Assembly: GCA_004554255.1 (NCBI GenBank)
Contig: SFNC01000090.1
Coordinates: forward strand, 1-12,851
Origin: Bacteroidales bacterium
Lineage (GTDB): Bacteria > Bacteroidota > Bacteroidia > Bacteroidales > Muribaculaceae
Reading direction: 5' to 3'
Length of the DNA stretch: 12,851 nt
The notes beneath the pieces were generated by a model. The model was not told the DNA's origin and searched no databases. It saw only the letters and a program-made list of their open reading frames with translations. Of the stretch, positions 6,476-12,851 are shown in pieces (the first letter of the stretch is position 1; each line of letters begins with the position of its first letter). A program made the position numbers and the translations under genes.

Positions 6476-6510
6476 AAAAAAGAGCCGCAAGTCGGTGACT
6501 TGTGGCTCTT
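6476..6510 (-). terminator. Intrinsic terminator of tRNA-Ser
   Basis: Arms at 6480-6492 and 6498-6510 pair over 13 bases with one G-U pair and a five-base loop. On the - strand the stem is followed by a run of six T. It begins three bases beyond the tRNA-Ser 3' end. Confidence 0.88.
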
Positions 6511-6513
6511 GGG

Positions 6514-6600
6514 CGGAGAGGACGAGATTCGAACTCGTGGTAGGATTACTCCTACGTCAGTTTAGCAAACTGGTGGTTTCAGCCACTCACCCACCTCTCC
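6514..6600 (-). tRNA. tRNA-Ser (anticodon GCT)
   Basis: This is an 87-base class II tRNA. The acceptor stem GGAGAGG/CCTCTCC, a GAGTTCGAATCTC T arm, a long variable arm GTAGGAGTAATCCTAC and the anticodon loop TTGCTAA are all visible on the - strand. It reads AGC and AGT codons. CCA is not encoded after the discriminator G and must be added. A dedicated promoter lies upstream and a strong terminator directly downstream, so it is a single-gene unit. Confidence 0.96.
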
Positions 6601-6618
6601 GGGGCTTGGTTGCGGATG

Positions 6619-6649
6619 CAAAGGTACGTAGTTTTTTTTATTTGTGCAA
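6619..6649 (-). promoter_or_regulatory. Promoter of tRNA-Ser
   Basis: On the - strand, TACCTTTG (6619-6626) is an exact TAnnTTTG box, with TTG (6647-6649) 20 bases upstream. The box is 18 bases from the tRNA 5' end. The wider context (AAAAACTTGCACA, an A-rich spacer, then CTTTGCATC) is shared with the tRNA-Gly promoter. Confidence 0.8.
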
Positions 6650-6702
6650 GTTTTTGCGGATTTTTTTGATTGGCGTGTGCGAATATTTTTTTAAAATCGG
6701 GG

Positions 6703-6739
6703 AATAAAACAGGCTGTCCGCAAAACGCAGACAGCCTGT
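6703..6739 (-). terminator. Intrinsic terminator of the 278-residue secreted protein gene
   Basis: Arms at 6709-6721 and 6727-6739 form a 13-base stem with one G-U type mismatch and a five-base loop, followed on the - strand by TTTTATT. It lies 27 bases after the stop codon. Confidence 0.85.
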
Positions 6740-6765
6740 AGTGTTATTTTTTACGAATATTCGTA

Positions 6766-7602
6766 TTATTTTACGATCTGTTTGGTAACTTTGTTGCCCT
6801 GGCGAACGATGTAGAGGTTGCCGGCAGCAGGGTTTTCAACCTGGATGCCCTGGAGGTTGTAGTAAACGGGAGCGGCTTCGGTACCATCGGCGATGATGTC
6901 GTTAACGGCGTCGTTACCGGCGGTGAGTTTTACGTTGTCCAGGAACCAGCGGAGAGCGGGAGCAGAACCAACAACGGGCCACTGAGCGTCGCAGTTGCGG
7001 AAGATGATTTTTGTGTCTTTTTTTACGAGGCCTGCGGGAATGTTGATTTCAACGGGTTCCCATTTGTATTCGGCGTTGTCTTCAAGAGCCCAAACGGCAA
7101 CGGGGAACTGAGTTTCAGTTTCGCCGTTTTTGAGGATAACAACGATTTCAGTGGGGTCCCATTTACCGGAGCCCTGACGCATTGAGCACCAGTCGAAGCT
7201 GAGTTTGCAAACATCCTGTTCTTCAGTAACACCAAGGGGCATTACGATACCGGAGTAGTAACCGGTGAGGCCGAACTTGAGGTAGTTGGTCTGGAGGTAA
7301 GTCTGAGCTTTGGGCTCACGTGCCGTCTTGGAAGAGGCACATGTAGCCAGGATTTCGTAGCCTTTGTCAAGTAGAGCCTGGTAAACTGAAACACCTTCTA
7401 CTAAGGGAGTGCCGAGCTGGGGAGCATAAACATTGGGGTCGTTGGTTTCTACGGTTTTTCCTGCGGGTTTGCCTTTATTGTCGCCTGCGGTAGCCCAGGG
7501 GGCGAGCCATTCAAAGTCCTCGGAGAAGAGAACTGTGGGTTCCTGTGCGAAAACGGACATTGAAGAAGCCACGAGGGCGAGAGTGAGTAAAGTTTTTTTC
7601 AT
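6766..7602 (-). CDS. Secreted protein with C-terminal sorting-type tail
   Basis: This encodes 278 residues. MKKTLLTLALVASSMSVFA is a typical Sec signal peptide with cleavage after Ala19. The middle (about 22-230) is rich in Trp, Gly and beta strands (LFSEDFEWLAPW, LSFDWCSM, LRWFLDNVKL) and resembles jelly-roll or carbohydrate-binding-like secreted Bacteroidetes proteins, without a catalytic motif I can name. The last 37 residues (APVYYNLQGIQVENPAAG, then LYIVRQGNKVTKQIVK) are the short tail seen on many Prevotella/Muribaculaceae exported proteins and probably direct type IX-style secretion or surface anchoring. It is a single-gene unit with its own promoter, a leader of about 120 bases and a terminator. 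Export is well supported; the ligand is unknown. Confidence 0.82.
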   Translation of the reverse strand: MKKTLLTLALVASSMSVFAQEPTVLFSEDFEWLAPWATAGDNKGKPAGKTVETNDPNVYAPQLGTPLVEGVSVYQALLDKGYEILATCASSKTAREPKAQTYLQTNYLKFGLTGYYSGIVMPLGVTEEQDVCKLSFDWCSMRQGSGKWDPTEIVVILKNGETETQFPVAVWALEDNAEYKWEPVEINIPAGLVKKDTKIIFRNCDAQWPVVGSAPALRWFLDNVKLTAGNDAVNDIIADGTEAAPVYYNLQGIQVENPAAGNLYIVRQGNKVTKQIVK

Positions 7603-7682
7603 AAAAAAAGTTTTTTAAGATTTTAAGATTATAGTATTATGAATTAGTTTAAGTTCATTAGGGTAAAAAAGGTACGATTTCG

Positions 7683-7726
7683 TTGTTGTTATATTGTTTC
7701 ATGGCGAAAGGTATGTATAACAACAA
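7683..7726 (-). promoter_or_regulatory. 11-base inverted repeat at the transcription start of the secreted protein gene
   Basis: TTGTTGTTATA (7683-7693) and TATAACAACAA (7716-7726) are perfect inverted copies with a 22-base spacer. The right copy begins one base after the -7 box, so the pair would lie over the transcript start and the early leader. It could be an operator or a stable 5' hairpin of the message. No T run follows, so it is not a plain terminator. Confidence 0.5.
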
Positions 7727-7727
7727 G

Positions 7728-7758
7728 CAAAATTAGTTATTAATTTTGTAATTTCAAA
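7728..7758 (-). promoter_or_regulatory. Promoter of the 278-residue secreted protein gene
   Basis: On the - strand TTTG (7755-7758), a 19-base spacer and TAATTTTG (7728-7735) match the Bacteroidetes primary sigma consensus in full. The predicted leader is about 120 bases and contains the 11-base inverted repeat. Confidence 0.8.
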
Positions 7759-7786
7759 GCAAAAGCCGTAAATTTTTTTTTAAGAA

Positions 7787-7821
7787 ATAAAAAAAAGCTA
7801 CTGACCAAAAGTCAGTAGCTT
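7787..7821 (-). terminator. Intrinsic terminator of the Gly-Gly-Leu tRNA operon
   Basis: A perfect 11-base stem (7795-7805 with 7811-7821) and five-base loop are followed by a run of T on the - strand. It lies 12 bases past the tRNA-Leu 3' end. Confidence 0.92.
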
Positions 7822-7833
7822 AGAGAAATAAGG

Positions 7834-7917
7834 TGTCCGAAATGAGACTCGAACTCACACGATCTAATGATCACTACCCCCTCAAAGTAGCGCGTCTACC
7901 AATTCCGCCATCCGGAC
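7834..7917 (-). tRNA. tRNA-Leu (anticodon GAG)
   Basis: This is an 84-base class II tRNA. The acceptor arms GTCCGGA and TTCGGAC, a GAGTTCGAGTCTC T arm, a long variable arm and an anticodon loop TTGAGGG are visible on the - strand. It reads CTC and CTT codons. CCA is not encoded in full. It is the last gene of the tRNA operon, 21 bases after the second-transcribed tRNA-Gly. Confidence 0.95.
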
Positions 7918-7938
7918 AATCATTTTCAAGCGAAGAGG

Positions 7939-8011
<73 letters not shown>

Positions 8012-8073
8012 GAATAAGGCGCTGAAAATGTTATTTCAAATTTCTCTTGCTCTCCCTGCGGAGGAGCTTTTTG

Positions 8074-8146
<73 letters not shown>

Positions 8147-8187
8147 AAGTTTGGTAGCTTAGGGAGGGTGATTTCCCTTTAGCGATG

Positions 8188-8218
8188 CAAAGTTCGCACT
8201 TTTTTTTGAACTGTGCAA
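8188..8218 (-). promoter_or_regulatory. Promoter of the Gly-Gly-Leu tRNA operon
   Basis: On the - strand TTG (8216-8218), a 20-base spacer and GAACTTTG (8188-8195) resemble the tRNA-Ser promoter closely, including flanking AAAAACTTGCACA and CTTTGCATC. The first base of the -7 box differs from consensus (G for T). Confidence 0.65.
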
Positions 8219-8285
8219 GTTTTTCGGGGATTTTTTTGCGTAAAAAGTGATTTTTTTTGTTTTGCGGGTTTTGTGTCCGATGTGT

Positions 8286-8326
8286 AAAAACAATGAAGCA
8301 CGGCGTAAAAGCCGTGCTTCATTGTT
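8286..8326 (-). terminator. Intrinsic terminator of the phosphodiester glycosidase-type gene
   Basis: A perfect 16-base stem (8289-8304 with 8311-8326), a six-base loop and TTTTT on the - strand follow the stop codon by 13 bases. This is the strongest terminator in the window, and it isolates the large gene from the tRNA operon. Confidence 0.93.
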
Positions 8327-8339
8327 GAGAATCAGTAGT

Positions 8340-10907
8340 TTATTTTACGATAAGGCGTCCTACGCATACTTTTCCGTCAGCTGCTGTGGCACGCACCAGG
8401 TAGAGGCCTGATGCTGCGGGGGCGCGGAGTGCGGATGCGTTTTCGGCGGCGCTGAGGAGCAGACCGGCACCATTGTAGATTTCCACTTTGGCGGCGTTGA
8501 TGCCGTTGAGGGCGATTTCTGCACCGGGTTCAACGGGGTTCGGGGCGATGGTGAGGTTGCCCTGAGCGTCGGCGACGATGTCCATTACGCCGCCTTCCTC
8601 GCCGTAAATGGCGCGGATGCTGCGGATGTTGATGCTCTGTTCGCCTTTATATTCGGTTTTGGGGGTGATGTTAAAGACGATGTCGGCAAGAGTGAGGGGG
8701 TAGTTTCCTACGTAGGCGGGGTCGCCGAACATGGAAACGGGAAGAGTTGCAGTATTGATGGCGTTAGCGGCGAATTCTTCGGCGGGCTCAATAGTCTGGT
8801 TGGCGCGTTTTTCGCCCTGGGGACGGAGACCTACTGTAAGGCTCTTGACGGGGAGAGTGCTCTGGAATTCAATTTCAAGAGCGATGGGCAGACCGTAGAG
8901 TTCTTTAGAGCCGTAACCCATCTTGATGGTTGCCACGCCGCGGGGTGCGTTATAGGTGTAGGGGATGGTGCCGTCTTCGGCGGGAGTGCCGATCTTGAGT
9001 CCGGCTCCGAGGGTGAGCTTCCAGTCGGAGATGGATTTGAAGAGTTCTATTGAAGGGCCGTCGGCATTTTCAACAGAGACGGGGATTGTCTCGTCCATGT
9101 CGGCGATTTTGGCGTTGAGGTTGCAGGTGCCGTTCTTGATGGCGTAAAGAATGCCGTGTTCGTTAATGTCGGCGACCTCGGGGTTGTCTGAAGTGAAGCG
9201 AACTTTGTAGGGCTCTACCAAGAATGTTTTGCCGTTTGCTTCGCTCTGCACCTCCATCATATATGTGTGCTTGTTGTCAATGACAATTTTGCTGAGCAGG
9301 AGATGTGGTGTGGCAGCTGTAATTGAGAGAGTGCGGGATGCGGATTTTACGCCGGGAGCGGTGATGGTGATGGTGGCATCACCGGCCTTTTCGCCGCAGA
9401 TGAAAGAAGAACCGGCGGCATATCCGAGCTCGGACTCTGTAGTGACTTCAAAGTCCTTGTAGTCATCGTTGATGATAGTGCCGTACTGGTTGAGGGCGAT
9501 GACGCGCGGGGTAAAGGTGGTGAGAGCGGGAGCGGAGAGGTCGATGTCGTAGAAAGCGAGTTCGGCAATCCGGTTGTCGTTGTCGGGCGAGGTGTTGAAA
9601 ACCATCCAGCCGTTGTTTACGGCGCGGGGAGTACCCTCGGTGGTCTTGTTGATGATGCGGTTGTCGACCATCAGCTCGGCCGAGCCACCGGCATCCACGT
9701 TAACCATGTTCCAGACGCCGAATTCTTTGACCAGCTGGCACATTTCCTCGGTAGTGCAACCGTTTGAGGCGCCATAAACGGGGTCGGTGCTCTTGTCGAT
9801 GGTAATCATGTAGAGGGTGTTGTTGTCCTGCGAGGTACCGTAAGCCGAGCGGCTGTAAACCATTGTGTTGTAGCTGTCCCAATAGTTGTGCTCGGTAATC
9901 TGGCCGTCCTTCATGATGTGTACGTTGCCGCCGATTGCATTCTTTACGACAGGGCGAACGTCTTTACCGTCCTTGTTGAAGACCCAAGAGTAGTTGATGG
10001 AAATTTCGTCGCCGGGGACGAGTTTGTCGAAGTTGAAGTCGGCGGTGCGTGCTACTACAGCGAGGTCGTAGTCACCGCGTTTGCCGTGGCCGTTGCCTGA
10101 ACGGATTTCCTTTACGACGAATTTGATGTCCTTTGCGGCGCCCCATTCCTCGCCTTCGGCGATAGAGCAGAGAACCTCAGTGCAGACTGCGTTATAGTCA
10201 ATTGTCTGGTCCCAGCGTGATTCGCTTGCCAGGGGCACGAATTCGCGTTCGGGTTTAAACCAGGGGGTGTAAATGGTCATTTTGCCGGGGCGGAAGCCAC
10301 GGTTACAGTTGGCAATTTCGTGTATGCCGAGTTTGTCGCTTTTGAAAGTCATTTCTGTTTCGCAGCCACCGATCCACAGCTCGTTGTCTTCTGTGGCGCC
10401 GATGATGCCGACGACTTTGGATCCCCAGAGGATCCACTCGCCCTGCTCGTTCTGGCGATCCCACCAGAAGGGATAGTCCTTGGAGTCTGCGGAGAGGATT
10501 CCGTTACGCATGGCCACGCCGTGCGGTGTTGCGCCGTGCGGCTCCCAGTATTCCTGCGATGACACGATCCAGAAGTTTCCGTTCTGGGCGGCCACTGCGT
10601 GGTGGTCCTGCGAGTCGTGACGCTTTGCGGCCTCAACGAGGAGCTCCACGCCGTCGCTGTGGTCGTTAGACAGGGTTGTCTCGATTTTGATGTTGGGATT
10701 GCGGGTGTCAACGGTAACCATATTCAGGTTGAGGGGGAATTGGGGTACACGCAGGCGGGTGTACGTCATGCCCGGACCGATGGGGCGCTGAATCAGCGTC
10801 TGCACCTCGTAATCGGTGCCGTTGATAGTCACTGTCTTGGTAGGAATCGCGGCAGAAGCGGCAATGGCAGAGCCGGCGACCATTGACAGGAGTAAAAGTT
10901 TTTTCAT
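8340..10907 (-). CDS. Secreted phosphodiester glycosidase-type (NAGPA-like) protein
   Basis: This encodes 855 residues. The signal peptide (about 1-19) ends in ASA. Residues about 60-440 hold an NAGPA/DUF2233-type domain: AAQNGNFW (106-113), GGNVHIMKDG (326-335), VNVDAGGSAELMVDN (402-416) and TPRAVNNGWMVF (426-437), matching the family's Asn-x-Asp-Gly/Ala-Gly-Gly-Ser signature and closing strand. Human NAGPA removes N-acetylglucosamine from a phosphodiester; bacterial relatives are thought to hydrolyse similar sugar-phosphate links. The usual DGGGS reads DAGGS here. Residues about 455-612 are Ig-like, with a BIG2-type segment (FTSDNPEVADINEHGILYAI). A jelly-roll-like part follows, then a C-terminal sorting domain (about 774-855, IAPNPVEPG to GRLIVK) typical of type IX cargo. 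It is a single-gene unit and probably acts at the cell surface or outside; the substrate is unknown. Confidence 0.88.
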   Translation of the reverse strand: MKKLLLLSMVAGSAIAASAAIPTKTVTINGTDYEVQTLIQRPIGPGMTYTRLRVPQFPLNLNMVTVDTRNPNIKIETTLSNDHSDGVELLVEAAKRHDSQDHHAVAAQNGNFWIVSSQEYWEPHGATPHGVAMRNGILSADSKDYPFWWDRQNEQGEWILWGSKVVGIIGATEDNELWIGGCETEMTFKSDKLGIHEIANCNRGFRPGKMTIYTPWFKPEREFVPLASESRWDQTIDYNAVCTEVLCSIAEGEEWGAAKDIKFVVKEIRSGNGHGKRGDYDLAVVARTADFNFDKLVPGDEISINYSWVFNKDGKDVRPVVKNAIGGNVHIMKDGQITEHNYWDSYNTMVYSRSAYGTSQDNNTLYMITIDKSTDPVYGASNGCTTEEMCQLVKEFGVWNMVNVDAGGSAELMVDNRIINKTTEGTPRAVNNGWMVFNTSPDNDNRIAELAFYDIDLSAPALTTFTPRVIALNQYGTIINDDYKDFEVTTESELGYAAGSSFICGEKAGDATITITAPGVKSASRTLSITAATPHLLLSKIVIDNKHTYMMEVQSEANGKTFLVEPYKVRFTSDNPEVADINEHGILYAIKNGTCNLNAKIADMDETIPVSVENADGPSIELFKSISDWKLTLGAGLKIGTPAEDGTIPYTYNAPRGVATIKMGYGSKELYGLPIALEIEFQSTLPVKSLTVGLRPQGEKRANQTIEPAEEFAANAINTATLPVSMFGDPAYVGNYPLTLADIVFNITPKTEYKGEQSINIRSIRAIYGEEGGVMDIVADAQGNLTIAPNPVEPGAEIALNGINAAKVEIYNGAGLLLSAAENASALRAPAASGLYLVRATAADGKVCVGRLIVK

Positions 10908-10969
10908 AAAACAGGTATTTGGTTAATTGATTAATTATTGACTTGTTGTATCAGAGTGGGTATTTGGGA

Positions 10970-10977
10970 CAAAGGTA
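10970..10977 (-). promoter_or_regulatory. -7 box upstream of the phosphodiester glycosidase-type gene
   Basis: TACCTTTG on the - strand matches TAnnTTTG exactly and lies 62 bases before the start codon. The nearest TTTG upstream is 24 bases away (11002-11005), longer than usual, so the -33 element is uncertain. The rest of the 263-base gap to the next gene holds the rluB terminator and nothing else I recognise. Confidence 0.55.
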
Positions 10978-11073
10978 CAATAAATTTTTTGAAAAAAAGT
11001 GCAAAAATAGTTTTAAAAAACAAAACATCGTGGAAATCAGTGTGGAAAATTGCAGACGTGGCGAGTTGGCGCG

Positions 11074-11109
11074 AAAAAACGGAGCCGCGATTTATGGTCA
11101 CGGCTCCGT
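11074..11109 (-). terminator. Intrinsic terminator of the pseudouridine synthase gene
   Basis: A 9-base GC-rich stem (acggagccg 11079-11087 with cggctccgt 11101-11109), extended inward by two more pairs past a mismatch, is followed by TTTTTT on the - strand. It lies about 60 bases after the stop codon. Confidence 0.87.
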
Positions 11110-11170
11110 CTTAGGGATTGTATATGGTTTATTTAGACCCCTGCATTAACAAATGTTGGGGAACGGGGTC

Positions 11171-12616
11171 TTATTCGAAAGATCCCATTTTGAGGAAGTT
11201 GACTTCCTGCTGAGTGAGGTAGCGCCAGCGTCCGCGGGGCAGGTTCTTTTTGGTGAGGCCTGCGAAGTAAACGCGGTCCAGTTTGGTGACGTGGTATCCG
11301 AGGCTTTCAAAGATGCGGCGCACGATGCGGTTGCGTCCCGAGTGGATTTCGATGCCGGCCTGGTTACGGTCTGTCTCGGTGGCATAGCTGATGGCGTCGG
11401 CGTGGATTTCGCCGTCTTCGAGCTCAATGCCGTCGGCAATGCGCTGCATGTCGTCCTCAGAGATGTCCTTGTCAGTCCATACGTGGTATATTTTTTTCTT
11501 GACGTACTGCGGATGGGTGAGTTTGGAGGCGAGGTCGCCGTCGTTGGTGAGCAGGAGGACACCGGTGGTGTTTCTGTCAAGGCGTCCTACGGGGTAGATT
11601 CGCTCATTGCAAGCGCCTTTCACGAGGTCCATGACGGTGAGGCGTCCGTTGGGGTCGTCAGAAGTGGTAACGCAGTCTTTGGGCTTGTTGAGCAGGATGT
11701 AGCATTTGCGCTCCAGGGCCACGACCTTGCTGTCGTATTCCACTACGTCGCTGTGCGAAATCTTGGTGCCGAGCTCGGTAACTACCTGACCGTTAACCTT
11801 TACGAGGCCCTGCTGGATGTATTCGTCGGCTTCGCGGCGCGAGCAGATACCTGCGTTGGCCATGAATTTGTTGAGGCGAATCTGCTCGTTGGGGTCGGGA
11901 ATAGGCATTTCGTATTCGATGGGCTTTGGTCTGGGCACAAAGCTCTTGCCTTTTCCGGGGAACGGGCTGTTCTTGCGGTTGTTGTTACGGTTGTATCCGC
12001 CTTGCTGACGGTTGTTGTAACCGCCCTGACGGGGACCGTTGTTGTAGCCGCCCTGGCGCGGGCCGTTGTTATAACCGCCCTGGCGGGGGCCGTTGTTGTA
12101 GCCACCCTGACGGGGACCGTTGTTGTAGCCGCCCTGACGGGGGCCGTTGTTGTAGCCACCCTGGCGGGGGCCGTTGTTGTAACCGCCCTGGCGGTGGTTG
12201 TTATAGTTGTTGTTGTAATTATTGTTGTAGTTGTTGTAGCGGCGGGGCTTGTAGCCGTTCTGCTGCTGAGTGTTTTCGCTGTTTACAGCGGTGTTGTCCG
12301 GGTTTGTATTGCCCTCGGCGTTGTTATTATCGGGATTGTTGTATCTGGGCTGATATGGACGGGGGCGATACTGAGGCGCGCCCTGGTTGTATCTGTTGGG
12401 ACGTTCGTCGCCGTTATTGTCGTGGTTGTATCGGTTCTGGTAGGGACGGGGCTGATACTGGCGGGGCTGATAGGGGCGAGCCGCCTGATGATAGCCGTCG
12501 TTGTTACGTTCGTAAGAGTTACGCTCGTAAGAGGTGTTGCCGTTATTTTCGGCAGGCATACGCGATTCGCCGATACGCGGGCGTTTTGGCTTCTTTTCGG
12601 GAGTGATGTTGTCCAT
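11171..12616 (-). CDS. rluB: RsuA/RluB-family pseudouridine synthase with Asn/Gly/Arg-rich extension
   Basis: This encodes 481 residues, nearly twice the usual catalytic length. Residues 1-240 are low complexity: basic start, RPYQPR-type motifs (47-94), an Asn/Tyr tract (128-140), then six perfect copies of RQGGYNNGP (142-195) and a partial seventh. From 246 the S4 RNA-binding domain begins (IRLNKFMANAGICSRREADE). The synthase core carries ILLNKPKDCVTT (307-318), the catalytic motif PVGRLDRNTTG (342-352) with Asp347, and GRNRIVRRIFESLGY (427-441). It isomerises a uridine in rRNA, probably in 23S as RluB does, although the exact site cannot be read from sequence. RGG-like tails commonly bind RNA and promote condensates, so the extension may hold the enzyme on ribosomal RNA. 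It is a single-gene unit with its own promoter and terminator. Confidence 0.92.
   Translation of the reverse strand: MDNITPEKKPKRPRIGESRMPAENNGNTSYERNSYERNNDGYHQAARPYQPRQYQPRPYQNRYNHDNNGDERPNRYNQGAPQYRPRPYQPRYNNPDNNNAEGNTNPDNTAVNSENTQQQNGYKPRRYNNYNNNYNNNYNNHRQGGYNNGPRQGGYNNGPRQGGYNNGPRQGGYNNGPRQGGYNNGPRQGGYNNGPRQGGYNNRQQGGYNRNNNRKNSPFPGKGKSFVPRPKPIEYEMPIPDPNEQIRLNKFMANAGICSRREADEYIQQGLVKVNGQVVTELGTKISHSDVVEYDSKVVALERKCYILLNKPKDCVTTSDDPNGRLTVMDLVKGACNERIYPVGRLDRNTTGVLLLTNDGDLASKLTHPQYVKKKIYHVWTDKDISEDDMQRIADGIELEDGEIHADAISYATETDRNQAGIEIHSGRNRIVRRIFESLGYHVTKLDRVYFAGLTKKNLPRGRWRYLTQQEVNFLKMGSFE
12011..12193 (-). repeat. 27-base tandem repeat encoding RQGGYNNGP units
   Basis: Six in-frame 27-base units (12032-12193) and a partial seventh (12011-12031) each encode the same nine residues. 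The copies differ from one another only at third codon positions (for example CCG/CCA, GAC/GGC and TAG/TAA in the + strand), so the protein repeat is exact while the DNA is not. There are no spacers, which separates it from a CRISPR array. Confidence 0.95.
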
Positions 12617-12670
12617 GATAGTTCTTTTTTGACCTTGGAATTATGCAGAATAATTAAAAGAGTATAAATT

Positions 12671-12684
12671 CCACCTCGCGGTGG
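12671..12684 (-). other. Small palindrome in the rluB leader
   Basis: CCACC-TCGC-GGTGG forms a 5-base GC stem with a 4-base loop about 55 bases upstream of the start codon, inside a leader of roughly 125 bases. It may be a minor leader hairpin. No ligand-binding leader family is recognised. Confidence 0.3.
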
Positions 12685-12749
12685 CAGAGATTTGTAAAGT
12701 ATTTTATGTTTGTCAGCCCGTAAAAATCTGTGAGGCTGTTTTATCTGTG

Positions 12750-12782
12750 CAAAGATACAAATTATTATCGCTATTACACAAA
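12750..12782 (-). promoter_or_regulatory. Promoter of the pseudouridine synthase gene
   Basis: On the - strand TTTG (12779-12782), a 21-base spacer and TATCTTTG (12750-12757) match the Bacteroidetes consensus. The implied leader is about 125 bases. Confidence 0.78.
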
Positions 12783-12826
12783 CAAAAAGAAGAAAAAATT
12801 AAGAATTAAAATAAAAAATATTAAAA

Positions 12827-12851
12827 ATGGGTATAAAATACTATATCATCA
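12827..12851 (+). CDS. Possible start of a divergent gene cut by the window edge
   Basis: An ATG preceded by a run of A and T, as is usual before Bacteroidetes starts, opens MGIKYYII and runs off the window. Eight codons are too few to judge, and no matching promoter was found on the + strand. Listed only as a candidate; the AT-rich stretch 12783-12826 holds nothing else I recognise. Confidence 0.2.

Noticed and set aside
12011..12193. Possible CRISPR array
   Set aside because: The 27-base units are contiguous with no spacers and are in frame within a coding region.
11926..12606. Cys-rich + strand frame with CC..RP repeats resembling a metal-binding protein
   Set aside because: The Cys repeats arise from reading the 27-base repeat on the wrong strand; it has no start context of its own.
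11153..12667. 504-residue open frame on the + strand, Val/Ala rich
   Set aside because: It lies antisense to the pseudouridine synthase. Its Val-Val-Val-Ala repeats are the complement of the Asn/Gly/Gln codons, and it has no promoter or domain.
12705..12712. + strand TATGTTTG as a -7 box for a divergent gene
   Set aside because: No TTTG lies about 20 bases upstream, and the box sits inside the - strand rluB leader.

Overview
The window looks like a chromosomal segment from an uncultured or gut-type Bacteroidales, most likely near Muribaculaceae/Prevotella. The support is indirect: promoters of the Bacteroidetes form (TTTG or TTG, about 20 bases, then TAnnTTTG), A/T-rich leaders without Shine-Dalgarno sites, C-terminal secretion/sorting-type tails ending in the pattern Tyr-x-Val-x..Ile/Leu-Val-Lys, a DUF2851 protein, and an RluB-type pseudouridine synthase with a long Asn/Gly/Arg-rich extension. 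No mobile element, CRISPR array or rRNA was seen.

Layout. (1) 2-3355, + strand: a tightly packed, probably single transcription unit of poorly characterised genes. It holds two short, apparently paralogous proteins (the first cut by the window edge), a protein with an amphipathic 7/8-residue repeat starting at a TTG, a classic AAA ATPase, a possible 23-residue microprotein, and a HExxH zinc metallopeptidase. This is the best candidate for an undescribed system: a membrane-tethered small-protein set with an ATPase and a protease on separate chains. (2) 3387-4423, - strand: a signal-peptide nitroreductase overlapping, by ATGA, a YjbQ-family enzyme. (3) 4572-6123, + strand: DUF2851, followed one base later by an 88-residue fragment resembling a glycosyltransferase N-terminus. 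(4) 6141-6416, - strand: a small two-helix membrane protein. (5) 6476-6649, - strand: tRNA-Ser(GCT) with its own promoter and terminator. (6) 6703-7758, - strand: a secreted protein with a C-terminal tail, preceded by a clear promoter and an 11-base inverted repeat. (7) 7787-8218, - strand: a tRNA operon Gly(GCC)-Gly(GCC)-Leu(GAG). (8) 8286-10977, - strand: a large secreted phosphodiester glycosidase-type protein. (9) 11074-12782, - strand: an RsuA/RluB-family pseudouridine synthase with six perfect NNGPRQGGY-type repeats. A divergent + strand gene may begin at the right edge.

How the parts work together. Regions 5 to 9 are ordinary independently transcribed units, each with a recognisable promoter and most with an intrinsic terminator. 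Regions 2 and 3 diverge from a shared 148-base intergenic stretch that carries an operator-like inverted repeat. Region 1 is the only real multi-gene functional module, and its function is not known to me; the roles offered for it are inference from motifs and gene packing.
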